From NCBI GenBank assembly GCA_032768795.1, contig CP136491.1:744001-808000 (forward strand): DNA of 64,000 nt, given 5' to 3'. Source of the stretch: Tremella fuciformis (Eukaryota > Basidiomycota > Tremellomycetes > Tremellales > Tremellaceae). Below the pieces are notes generated by a model. That model worked only from the letters and a program-made list of their open reading frames with translations, had not been told where the DNA came from and ran no database searches. Every line of letters begins with the position of its first letter. The first letter of the stretch is position 1. Of the stretch, positions 53,435 through 63,458 are shown one piece after another. The position numbers were made by a program, and so were the translations under genes.

Positions 53435-54990
53435 AGCGGGAAGAGGGGTCCTAAGATGAATGTATTGAAGTCGCCACTTCCATGGGCAGCTCGTCTTCCG
53501 TCTTATACCCTGCGTTTACGCTCTCCGCCGCACGTCTTCAGATAACCTTTCTCCCATGTTACAAAGGCAAGTATCGACATGGACCTTGAGCTAGGTAGGA
53601 TGCGATAGCCTTCCTTTGTCTCTCGTGTGAATGCAAGGAGGGTTCAGCAGAATGTGGCGGAATCGAGTGTGGCACTTGTGGAAAAATCGCCACAGCGTCC
53701 TGTTGTTTAGAGCCCGGGCAAGTTGCTCCATTGCTATGGACACTGCAGCTCCCCCTCAGCACAGACATAGTAGCATCCTACTGCTCGCGACCTCATCTCC
53801 TAAAAAACGAGGCGTACTCCGCATTGGGACCAGGATGGATGCGTATACCTTTAGGCTGATGAAGAACCACAATGACGAGGTCCTCACGCTGCAGAATGTG
53901 CCGCTTTCCCCTCCCTAACGCACAGCAAGCACCTGTTAAAGGTTCTGAACCGCTCAGATCGCAGCTTATGCGGCTCAATGTGCAAATCGGGGATCGTAGC
54001 CGGTCAACCTCACCCTTCGGCTTGACATCATACAGGACGTTTAGCTGAGATTGTTTGTCTTGCCGCTCGTGATCTCCCCTAGGCTGGTGGGGATTCAGAG
54101 ATTACCCGCTTTTGACAGTTCGACAAGGTGGCGAGCTACTTCCATCAGAGGCGTGAGGTTTGGACCCTCTACGTCTCTCGCTGAGAGTTCCAGCATGAAG
54201 GTTGAGGTTTTGTCCACCTTCCAGCTATGCCGGGCGGCCCGTTCAAAACCGTAGGGCAGGGGGCGTTTCGACTAGTAATCAGACCCCTCTTCTCCGCACT
54301 TTGGCTCACCGTGTTGGAGGGCTCGATAGCGGTCGTTTGCTGACCGAAGGGTCTCAGAGCTATCAACATGGTGTGCCGATGGTCGTGATCGGCGATGAGC
54401 GTTATGAGGCAGCTATGACAGAAGACGATATATTGGCGTTAGCTTCCGGGACTTCATTTCGAGGTGCGGTGATTGGAAGCGCGCGTGGAGTGTGGCGAGC
54501 CCTTATGGGGTCTCATCTTAGCGAATGATCACAGAAGGTAGAGCCTCATGTCTCCCCGCACATTCACGATTGAAACCAGGTCAAATATATGATTACAGCC
54601 TGCTCTGGCGTTGTCCAGACTTCAACGATCAGGATAGCTCCAATCTCAGCTCACCTCTTCCCTTATGTACATGCTTCCCGGACGAAATGAGAGGATGGCT
54701 CATAGAGGTGGGCCAGAGGCGTTCAAACCCTTACGGTACATGTCCGAGAGTGGTTGGGTATACGTTGCATAAGACTCCGGGGTCTAGTGAGGATTCTTCA
54801 CAGTATAAGCCAACAGATTCTGCCGTCGAGATCCTGCGTCTCGACAGCCTCGGATTACGGTGATCAGCGCTCCTTCTGTTTCCAAAATCCGTGGTTCGAG
54901 CTCACGAATGACAAATAGGATACATCATAGTCTGTGTGGCAGAGAAAGTCTGTAGGGGCTTTGTAAAATGTCTACTACTCAGCTAGAGCT
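53435..54990. other. Intergenic between R2 and R3
   Basis: About 1.5 kb. Plus-strand ORFs at 54202-54528 and 54525-54863 overlap slightly in different frames, show no known domain and no cysteine cluster. They could be exons of an unrecognised gene, but I cannot support one. Confidence 0.35.
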
Positions 54991-55797
54991 CTACATATCC
55001 AGGTTCAACCACTCATCGTACATATTCTGATCATCCATGGGACTGCTTGTGGCCCCGTTTGAGGAATCTATCGAATCGGTGGCGGTTCTACAGTCCTTCC
55101 TTCCCGAGACGCGGCGCCTCGACCTTGGCTCGAACATTGTAAGTATTTTAGAACCCACGCATCTGCTTGTCTCCCTATGCCATGCGCACGATACGCACAC
55201 AGATAGATTCTCTTGCAGCGGCACGCAGGTCGCCTTTCGGTCTTTACAACGCTCGCACGCAGTTGTCCAACGCTCCCGACGCGAACCGCAGAGCGCGTTC
55301 CGCATTGCCTTATGCAGCAGTGTCCGCGCTTTCGCTTTCCTCCAAGCCCTCAGCAGATCGCCACTAAGGCTGATGTGCAGGTCGATTGCACCGTTGATAA
55401 TGGTGCGCAAAAGTTCCTGCTGAGACATGTACCCTATCTGGTCTATGATGCTGCCGGATTGGTCGTCAGAAAACCTTGTCAACTTGCCCGGAAGTTTCTT
55501 CGCGGTATACAAGCGGTTATTAGAGCTGTATCGCTTGGTCTGGAGCTCCTCCCGGATCAGCTGGGTGAATGGCTCCACCGATAGCTTGTCCAGGAGGTCG
55601 TTCAGCTCGCTCAGATGCTTTGCTCGGGGGCCATAAGAGAAGGCAGAGGAGCTGCCTACCCATGAATCTGCTCGCTCACTGGCACCACAAGCACCTCTCG
55701 TGTTTCTGGGAGGCGAAGGGTTCTGGATACTAGGCGCTGAATAATGCGAGTCTGGAAAGTTTGTTAGCAACGGCTGCAGCTGCACGGTTTCGCACAT
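54991..55797 (-). CDS. Zn(II)2Cys6-type protein R3
   Basis: ORF of 268 aa from the ATG at 55797. Block order: a leucine-rich segment (SELNDLLDKLSVEPFTQLI), KLPGKLTRFSDD, MSQQELLRTIINGAIDLHISL, basic residues and MRNALCGSRRERW, then the cluster C-X2-C-X6-C-X9-C-X2-C-X8-C. The C-terminus is acidic (MYDEWLNLDM). It is closest to R4 (shared PGKLTR, MSQ-LL-TI--GA and cluster spacing). A strong acceptor-like stretch (GCTAACAAACTTTCCAG) lies just inside the ORF near 55760, so the true N-terminus may come from an upstream exon. Confidence 0.6.
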   Translation of the reverse strand: MCETVQLQPLLTNFPDSHYSAPSIQNPSPPRNTRGACGASERADSWVGSSSAFSYGPRAKHLSELNDLLDKLSVEPFTQLIREELQTKRYSSNNRLYTAKKLPGKLTRFSDDQSGSIIDQIGYMSQQELLRTIINGAIDLHISLSGDLLRAWRKAKARTLLHKAMRNALCGSRRERWTTACERCKDRKATCVPLQENLSVCVSCAWHRETSRCVGSKILTMFEPRSRRRVSGRKDCRTATDSIDSSNGATSSPMDDQNMYDEWLNLDM

Positions 55798-56769
55798 CTT
55801 GCCGAGTCGTCGTCAAGCAAGAAATGATGGGACCGGCCTTCATAGTCTTTTGTCATCCGCAACCTCAGAGTCATGACGTCGGTTTCAAAGGGAGGAAGGC
55901 GGGCTCCACACACACACGCTTCTTGGACTGCGGCAAGACCAAAGACGCTCAGTTTATTGCAAAGTCTTGACCGCTGCAATTGGCATTACTCGTACGCCTA
56001 AGGAGGGTTTTGGTCTTCTGGTATGCTTCTCATCGCAATGGCTTCAGAACGTTGTGATTTCCACCTGCACTATTCCCCGCTATTCCAGATTCGCGAAGAC
56101 TCCTTGCCATCCGCGCGCGATGCTTCCTGCTCATGTCCTGCTCATGAGTGAGTGTGTTTTTCCAAGAGGAAGGCCCTGCTGCAGAACAAGAAGGAACACG
56201 CTTTCCCACTGGCTGCACCCGACCTCACAGGTCCGCGGTTTTACATAGTACAATAGATCTCTACCCTTGGGTCCTCCACTTCATCGACGGTCGCCCTAAA
56301 CTGAGGGTCTTTACGCTCGAGGAACCGCAGATAGGTTGTTGTACAGCATGGCACTTCGTTGCCACTCAGCGAAGCCGCCTCCAGCGCGGATTGATGGCAG
56401 CACATCAGGTGTCGAAGGTACGTAGATGAACAACTCGATCCATCCCGCAGCTACTGAAGATGCTTCCGCTAACACCCAGGGCACTCCGCAGTTGACGGGT
56501 TGAGTTGAGCACTGACTCTACCCGAAGCCTATCTGCCGTCAACGTCGAATACGGGGAGCCCGGCTCCCCCGACCCAACCCCCTTGTGGTGTCCAAAGTTC
56601 GCGTCAGTGTCCACAAAGATGCTCTCTGTGGAGTTGTAACTCAACGCAAAAATGCATGGATTGAGAACGTCGATCCTGCTGGTACAAACAGCCCGAAACT
56701 TAGCTTTGGTCAGGCAATTGCTCACTTCCAGGCGTGCCGCGATACAACGTGGATTGTTGGGGATAAGTA
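55798..56769. other. Intergenic between R3 and R4
   Basis: Short ORFs only, none with a recognisable domain; part may belong to the R3 5' end (see the acceptor-like site near 55760). Confidence 0.35.
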
Positions 56770-58149
56770 TCAGTCAGTGAGCCGGCAGTATCGCTTCTGA
56801 GTAGATGCTCCGGGATATGGATTGCCAACAGGCTGAGGATGGATACTTCCCGAATTGCTAGCCGGAGTGATATGCAAGTTTGTATGTACGGACGCAGGCT
56901 GCCAATCCTCGGCACCGGGCTCCCAAGTTGAGACAGAATAATGCTGTGCGTGGGAGGAGGTCAGAGTCCGAGCTGTTTCATGCTCATATTGTGGCAGTGT
57001 CGATAAAGAAAATGCCATGTGCTGGTACCCCAAGTCCGGCCCGGCATGGAGTTGTGAAGTGACTGACATCTCGGGGCGCTGTGGCTTGTCTGGCTGAGGT
57101 CGAGTAGAGCCCGACTCGTTGTTGGGAAAGTGTGGAGGAGACAACGCTTTCGTTGAGGTCCTGAAGAGAAGCACTTTGCTGTCTGACCGCTTTGACCAGA
57201 TGCATCCCTGCGGATTGCCACTGTATGCGCACGTAGTACACACTGAGGTCGTACCGTCAAGCGGGACGCAGGTTTTTCTCATTCTTGAGCAATTATCGCA
57301 CGGCGAGGACCAATGATTGAATTGGGATCCCCACAGGGCGTCTATCATGCCGGGACACATCCATCGGTAAGCCCTATCAAAATTCGCATGGACCTTTGTG
57401 AGACGTCCATTGAGTTTGATGTGGCATTTTCCTGCTCCTTCAAGTATCGTGAGAAGCAGAGCTCGCTGCGACATAGATGCCACAAGGTCACTGAAGCTAC
57501 CGTTTTGCGACGCGTCACCTGTAGTGCCCAATTGATCCCAGATGCGAGAGATCCTCGTCAATTTGCCTGGGGATGCTTTTCCGGTCTTGAGACGCATCCC
57601 AGTACTCATCCCTGCTCGAACCTTGTCGATCACCAACTTGACAAACGTCTCCTCCGGGATACGATCCAGCAAATCTCTCAAGTCCTGAAGATTGCTGCCC
57701 CGTCGGTTAGGAGGCGGCTGTGCTCCGTGGGCGTTTACGGTTCGTATCACAGGCCTCGAGCGCTCGGCGTGCACACCCAGAGAGTCCGAGGCTTCCGAGG
57801 GCTTCGGAAAACAGCTGCCTGATCTCATCCGCATACAGGGCCAATCTCGGACGCCATCTAGTGTCTCAGATCCTGCCTCAGCCGGCCACGGGGCACGCAT
57901 GTTTAGTGTATCCACCGTCTCCGGGGGAGTGTGCAAGGGCTGATGAACCAATGAGACCCCACTGGCATCGACATCGTAATTGTGAACGTATGAACGATGG
58001 TCTCGCAGCTGCTGAGTGAATATCCCGATCATCCGAGTTTGATTCGGAAACTTCGTGGCCATAGAAGTATCAGAGCCCTGAAAGCCCTGATGATCCTCAT
58101 CGTCGTTGGGAGGTATGTGAGGCACTTGAATCGGCTGAGAGTATTGCAT
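56770..58149 (-). CDS. Zn(II)2Cys6-type protein R4, the largest member
   Basis: Single exon, 459 aa from the ATG at 58149 (MQYSQPIQVPHIPP). An N-terminal region of ~125 residues is low in complexity. Then come LQDLRDLLDRIPEETFVKLV, SPGKLTRISRIWDQLG, MSQRALLLTILEGAGKCHIKL, MIDALWGSQFNHW and the cluster C-X2-C-X6-C-X9-C-X2-C-X8-C. About 140 Ser/Pro/His-rich residues follow, so here the cluster is internal. It shares the pre-cluster block with R3 most clearly. Membership in the family is sure from block order; biochemical role is unknown. Confidence 0.65.
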   Translation of the reverse strand: MQYSQPIQVPHIPPNDDEDHQGFQGSDTSMATKFPNQTRMIGIFTQQLRDHRSYVHNYDVDASGVSLVHQPLHTPPETVDTLNMRAPWPAEAGSETLDGVRDWPCMRMRSGSCFPKPSEASDSLGVHAERSRPVIRTVNAHGAQPPPNRRGSNLQDLRDLLDRIPEETFVKLVIDKVRAGMSTGMRLKTGKASPGKLTRISRIWDQLGTTGDASQNGSFSDLVASMSQRALLLTILEGAGKCHIKLNGRLTKVHANFDRAYRWMCPGMIDALWGSQFNHWSSPCDNCSRMRKTCVPLDGTTSVCTTCAYSGNPQGCIWSKRSDSKVLLFRTSTKALSPPHFPNNESGSTRPQPDKPQRPEMSVTSQLHAGPDLGYQHMAFSLSTLPQYEHETARTLTSSHAQHYSVSTWEPGAEDWQPASVHTNLHITPASNSGSIHPQPVGNPYPGASTQKRYCRLTD

Positions 58150-59403
58150 CTTCGACGCAGTGATCGCAATGGAAAATATAGCCCTCACAAAGTGTTTGGT
58201 GGGAAAGCCAGCTTCGGTAAGCCGAACTGAGAGAGCAGAGGGGGTTGCGGTGGTGGGCTGAGACCTTCAACGAGTTGCACCACCACTCCAGCTTTCAAGC
58301 GAGCACAAAGGGCGGCGAAGCGTTGGTTCTTGAGACGCACCAAGCCTTCCTGAGATTTTTCCAATTGACGCGCAGTTTTCGGTGGCAGTTGGAGGAATTT
58401 CCAAAAGCACGCAAAGGTGCAGGTGGTAGCAATACATACATTCCCTCACTAAATCCCCTTTGCACCACAATCAAACCGGTGGCATGGCCTGGTGAATTGA
58501 GGGCCGCCCAATGGAAAGGCTAGGCGTATTTCTATGTATGTACCTCCCATCTCACTGTGAAAGATCCCCGAAATGCTGCATAAATTCTCCTCGCCGATGA
58601 GCGCCAAGCGGCACTTTGAGTCATTCAGCAGGTCACCGAAGATTGCGGACAGGGACACAGATAGCGGCGGATTGGAATCGAAAACAACGAGTACAGCCGC
58701 TACGTAATGTACGGAGGCTTGGTGTGCATTGCTCGGCGAACGCTCGCCAGTAAGCCTGTCAACCATTCTCGCATTCTGGCAGTCATGTGTCTTTCTTTGT
58801 CAGAGCTGACGTCCCCCCGCAGGCAGAGAGTGGGAAGGTGGACCAGCCGCTCTCTAGTGCGACCAGTTAGCCTATGTATACAGGGGTACATTCAGGAGCA
58901 GATCCGAATACTCATTCGTCCATAAGGGGCACGTCGGGAGGACTGATCAAAATGCACACTCACATGTCCTTGAGAGGTGGGGAAAAGGAGACGTCGCGGC
59001 ACCTCCCTATCTCCGTCTCCGGGTGCAGGATGTGGCAGAAAGAGCTGCATGGGCCCGCTCGGGGCGGGAACGAGCGGAGCGGGCTACAAAAGCTCTACAA
59101 GAAGCCCCAGAAGCTGCGGGGTGGGCCGGACGGAGCGCTGATCCACAACCTGCACGAGAGAGACGGCGATGAATGACAGGATGAGACATCATCGTCGTTC
59201 GTCCAGTGCCCTAAGATCCCTTCCTTCCTCACGTGATCCATCAAGACAAGTCAACCAAAGTTTTTAACCGATATACATCTATATAGCTCTCTATATATAC
59301 GCACGATGCAGGCACAGAAGAAGATAAGTTCGCACGGTACTAACGGAGCGATGCTGATACTGTTCAGGGCAGGAGCTGTCGCCAACAGTCTCATACCTTG
59401 TAC
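58150..59403. other. Intergenic between R4 and R5
   Basis: No supportable gene. A TA-rich stretch (59265-59305, including CTATATATAC) stands out from its surroundings but has no clear role. Confidence 0.35.
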
Positions 59404-60219
59404 TCATGAGCTGAAAATATTGGTCTGATAGCCGGGAACGGCCTGGTCAAAAGATTCAGGGGAGTACTGGAAGAGATGGGGTAATGATTCCCTCCCAGAT
59501 GCAGCGGGTACCTGCGACTGCGGCGGTTCATCACTACGTGTGAGAGCTTGTGAGGTCTTCGCCAGCTCCCCATCTAAGCCCCAGTCCATATATGCAGTCG
59601 ACAAAGGGTGGCTTTGTGACGTCCGAAGGTCGGGCGTCCTCGGTCTGACAGACTTGGAAAACTCAATCATCCGCTTGGGTCCACTCTTCTGGTGGTCGGG
59701 TGTGATGCAAGAAACGCTCATTGAGACGCAGCGCTCACAATCCGTCTCGTCATTTAGACGATTGCATTTGACCTTTCTGCGTCTACACTCCGTGCAAGCG
59801 CGACTGGCGGTCTTACGCGCCGTCCTATACGGGCGATTTAGGAGAGTATCGATGATGCTTGTCTGTAACACCCCAGGCACAGGCTTGCCAGGCTCCCACA
59901 GTTTCTGAACGCGAGTTGGCAAAGAGCCGTTGTGGTGACTCGCGAGAGAGAGGAGGGCAAAAGCCATGGCGCTGGGAGGGATATTCGCGATCATCTCCCG
60001 TATTTCCTTCCGGAGTGATGCTTCCGCGTTGTGAGCATCAATATTGCTGGGGGCCTCAGCAAAGTCGCCTTCTGTTCTTGGCACCTCTTGCTCGGACGGT
60101 CGGGCTGGTTCGAGAGGGCGAAGTGACGAAGTTGATTGCCCGTAAGAGGATTCAAACCCACCTTGCAAGCTTGTGGGCTGAAGGTGCTCGGGCGTTGCTG
60201 CCCAGGAGCTGCCGTCCAT
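59404..60219 (-). CDS. Zn(II)2Cys6-type protein R5
   Basis: Single exon, 271 aa from the ATG at 60219 (MDGSSWAATPE). The pre-cluster block reads RKEIREMIANIPPSAMAFAL, LSLASHHNGSLPTRV, LWEPGKPVPGVL and IIDTLL. The cluster C-X2-C-X6-C-X8-C-X2-C-X6-C contains CRRRKVKC, the most Gal4-like sequence of the array, with the basic residues that contact DNA in known regulators. The Ser/Pro-rich tail ends without a known domain. Its block is shared with R6 (RDALLGVLSEIPSSAI, LLSLATRQSVALPSVI). Of all members it is the best candidate for sequence-specific DNA binding. Confidence 0.7.
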   Translation of the reverse strand: MDGSSWAATPEHLQPTSLQGGFESSYGQSTSSLRPLEPARPSEQEVPRTEGDFAEAPSNIDAHNAEASLRKEIREMIANIPPSAMAFALLSLASHHNGSLPTRVQKLWEPGKPVPGVLQTSIIDTLLNRPYRTARKTASRACTECRRRKVKCNRLNDETDCERCVSMSVSCITPDHQKSGPKRMIEFSKSVRPRTPDLRTSQSHPLSTAYMDWGLDGELAKTSQALTRSDEPPQSQVPAASGRESLPHLFQYSPESFDQAVPGYQTNIFSS

Positions 60220-61566
60220 CGTTGCACGGTATGTACTGTAGAGGTCAGCGATCGGTTGCTTACTGATTGATAGAATTGGAAGGCAAAAAGAGTCGGATTG
60301 CGCAGGGGAGAAGTTAAAAATCGAAGGACGGTCTATCGTGAACCCATACACGCTCCAAATTGGTGAGCGATCAAGGGAGGACCAGAGAAACTCGCCTGAG
60401 TGTTTCCATTTTTTTCACGAATTGACTGCAGCGCTTTGACAACCTTGACGGTCAGTGGCTGCATCGTAGTTAGCCTGCACCCAGGAAGGGAGCAGGGAAC
60501 AGTCCGACAAAGGCGTCTAAAATGTACAGGAGAAGTCGATGCGGAACATCTGAAGGCCGAAAGTCCTTAAAGGTCTCCACCCGCCTGCAGTCCGAAGAGG
60601 GCTTCTCCTTGAGAAGTTTTACGAGACCGTGACCGATCCCATCGATTTCACCAAAATGAGTCCAAGCGGATTCATGAAGTGCAATTTGCTTGGTAGCGTC
60701 TCGTCTCTCCCGGCCGGGCGTTGACCCCTCAACACTCATCGCTCAAGCAAAATGCTGGGCTTTCGGATATAGGTAGACATCGCGCGCCGCTGTCATGTGG
60801 AAGGTCAGCTTCAAGAAGACGCGTTCGGGATCTCGAACAACCTCGAAGGCTTCAGGAAACCTCGCTTCCGAACTCATAAATCCCGCTTCTCCATGTTGCG
60901 CCTCCGTGCGCGTCAAGCCGCAAACAAATGGTTGGTGAGGCCAGACTCGTCTGCATCTTTTCCTTTGCGTGTGGTCGAATGACGTTCACGCCTTATTCTG
61001 GGCGTGCGCGAAGGCTGGCACACCTCGGCAAGCGCCACATGTGAGCCTTGATGCAGCTTGTTTGTAGAAGCAAGAGTTGAGCGCGCCGTATCAAAGATTC
61101 TCAGTCGTTGCCGTGTCGTTCGCCCGCAATGGGTTGTAATAGTTATGGTAGACGGTGTAGTGAGGGCCGACACACTCTGTCTGTGTTTCCAAGAGGAGGT
61201 TGGGTGAACCCTACAGCGCCCTGGGCCCTCTAACAGGCCTTCTTTCCTCTGTCCTACTGAACTGTAGGATTTTTCGTTTCAAGCGGCAGTGGAACCTCGG
61301 CAACGGCTTCGAATACCCACAGGGCGTCCGCAAGGGTGAGAGCTTTACCACCTTAAAGAATCGGTATTGTGATCGGTGCTTTGGACCCCAGACACCTAAG
61401 TCAAGCGATATGCACCGACAACCTCGGCTAGTGTCCGAAGAAAGTCTTCGCACTATCCATACAGTAGGCGGAGCCGCCTGAGGGACTCAGGCAGTTCCCC
61501 AGATACCGTGCATCCAGAGTTTACGGTCGGTACACGCTCACTCCGGCGGATACTGGCTACTCGCAA
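60220..61566. other. Intergenic between R5 and R6
   Basis: About 1.3 kb. Only short, conflicting ORFs; no repeat or RNA gene seen. Confidence 0.35.
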
Positions 61567-62425
61567 TCAAATGAAGGCCTCCCGGTTAGAGATGCGTGAA
61601 GAACCAGGACGGTCGATCCAATCACCGTCTGGACGCTTTGACACCTCAATATGAGAGGCTTCGACTTCATCCTCAGTGTAGTCAGCTTCTTTTGCGGGAG
61701 CAGTCTGGTGAATTTCTCTCTGACCGTCCACTTCAATTAATGCTCTTGGGCGGGGACATGTATCTTCTATGGGAGCGCTTGCTAGCACCTGGGTCTGGGG
61801 ATCATTGAGTCCTGCGTCGTCAGTGGGGTCACAGAATTGAGTGACCATCGTCGGCCTGCGTTGGGTGCAACGGGACCTGATTCACGTCTGAAGTGCTGGC
61901 CTGGGATTGACTGCACGACCCGGCGCCGAGATGCCGAAGGGAACTTACACTCTTGTTCACGCTTCATCCTTGTACAATGCTTGCAGAACCTTGAGCCGGT
62001 GAGCGCCTCACATTTTCGCTTGGCTTTGTTACAAGGCTCGCAAGCTACATGCACGCGCGTTATCTGACCGCGTCGACGAATGAAGACTCGATCCATCGAG
62101 CGGGACAACCAGGTAGGGGGCTCTTGCCCTGGGAACCAAGCTTCCCGTATGACGGATGGGAGTGCCACTGATTGTCGTGTAGCTAGGGACAGAAGGGTAG
62201 AAGTGATCGCTGAGCTAGGGATTTCAGAAAGGACACCCAGCAAAGCATCGCGAACTTCGTATTCATCGAAGCCTGTTTCTGTGTGGAAGCTTGGAGAGCA
62301 GTCTCGCGACTTGGCAAGTCTGCTTCGTCTTCAGAGTTGCTTCGGCGGCGACTGGATGAACCTCTTGAGTTCGATTCATAGTACACTGGGTGCTTCTCTC
62401 GCAAGAAGAGGTTACTCGAGTCCAT
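61567..62425 (-). pseudogene. Frame-disrupted Cys6 paralog R6
   Basis: On the minus strand a start (MDSSNLFLREKHP) lies at 62425 and runs about 45 codons in one frame. The conserved block (DEYEVRDALLGVLSEIP ... SLATRQSVALPSVI ... AWFPGQEPP) and the cluster C-X2-C-X6-C-X8-C-X2-C-X7-C continue in another frame to a stop at 61782. A third frame remains open to 61567 with an acidic C-terminal-like tail. The first shift falls between about 62260 and 62340, the second near 61800-61850. No intron pair that I can see repairs them. The cluster itself is complete (CNKAKRKC, then CKHC), so disruption is probably recent, or unusual introns exist. Confidence 0.5.
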
Positions 62426-63012
62426 GAGATATGCTGTATCAGATTCCTTCAAGGAGGAAAGCGAACCCAGCATCATGCACGCTCGTACTGGTCGATGTCC
62501 CGCACAACTGTCATCGCGCTTTCCACAAACGTCTCAGCCCCACTCGCCGCTCAAAGGAGGCCAAGGAGGCCAAAAGCAGCGACCGTCTTGTCTGTGCAAA
62601 TGCCTATCTGCTCAAGATCATAGGACACGACGGCGTCAGCCTGCGCGATCGGAGAAGGCTTGGCCTTCTTTGGTCTTCGTTCGCCTGCATGTAGCACCTC
62701 GAGTACCCGAAAAAAAAAACCGTGATCCATTCTTGGAGGACCTACAGACGTATCTGGTTTGGTTGAAGATCCCCCAACGACAGCCCAGAGCGCCTTCCTG
62801 GACCGAAACTCTGACGAAAAGTCCGGCGAGATATAGCTGCTCTTATACTCGTAAGAGATTCAGGCTAATATAGCATATGATGAAGGGATGAAAGAAGGGT
62901 CCCCAACGGATACAGAGGGCGTCGTTGAAACCGACAAAAATACTGCTTCAGCAGCATCGCTACTTGTATTGTGAGATAGGTAATCAGGAGCTCTAAAACG
63001 GAGCTCCGACTG
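62426..63012. other. Intergenic upstream of R6
   Basis: No supportable gene; includes a short A-run at 62710. Confidence 0.35.
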
Positions 63013-63393
63013 CTACTCAGTCCAGATTTGGTAGGTCGAGAGCCAGTCATCACCGGTGTATCGGGTGAAATATACATTGGGGTCTTCTGCGCTGGTTTCG
63101 AACCGGTCGAGATCGCAGAGGTGGACTGACGGTGGCTGAGTGTACGATTCACCCGTATGATCCTCTGGGAATGTGCAGCTCGCTGAATCAAAGGTTGGTC
63201 CGTCGGCATCGCTGGCGGCTGAGGATCTTACCTCCTCCGCCTCTTCCAGCGGAGCAGCCACCGCACTGCTCACCCCTTTTTTCACCCTCTTTCTGGGGAC
63301 CGCTCTGCTCCTCGCTTTGTCCGTCCTCTGTTTGCGCGCAGTACTCGTGATCACGTGCCCTTCGATCGCAGACGCCCTTCGGTCAGCTATCAT
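63013..63393 (-). CDS. Orphan ORF, possible C-terminal remnant of another family member
   Basis: 126 codons on the minus strand from an ATG at 63393. The first ~35 residues are basic (KARSRAVPRKRVKKG), then the sequence turns Ser/Glu-rich and ends with an acidic, aromatic tail (GDDWLSTYQIWTE), loosely like the end of R3 (MYDEWLNLDM). There is no cysteine cluster. It lies between R6 and a pogo-like transposase, so the upstream part of a former Cys6 gene may have been lost. It may equally be a chance ORF. Confidence 0.3.
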   Translation of the reverse strand: MIADRRASAIEGHVITSTARKQRTDKARSRAVPRKRVKKGVSSAVAAPLEEAEEVRSSAASDADGPTFDSASCTFPEDHTGESYTQPPSVHLCDLDRFETSAEDPNVYFTRYTGDDWLSTYQIWTE

Positions 63394-63458
63394 GATGTTG
63401 CCGCCGTCGACGTCAATGAGCAGAAGTCATGATGTATGCATGCTGAGGCCATGAGACT

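Noticed and set aside
54202..54863. Two plus-strand ORFs of 108 and 112 codons
   Set aside because: Frames differ, no intron pair was found that joins them, and no domain is visible. They also run against the array orientation.
59220..59340. Possible RNA gene in the TA-rich stretch
   Set aside because: No A or B box, cloverleaf or other RNA-gene signal was found; it is simply TA-rich.
2922..62425. Mating-type or secondary-metabolite cluster
   Set aside because: There are no homeodomain, pheromone or receptor genes, and no polyketide, peptide or terpene synthase. The genes between the arrays are ordinary metabolic and cell-biology genes.
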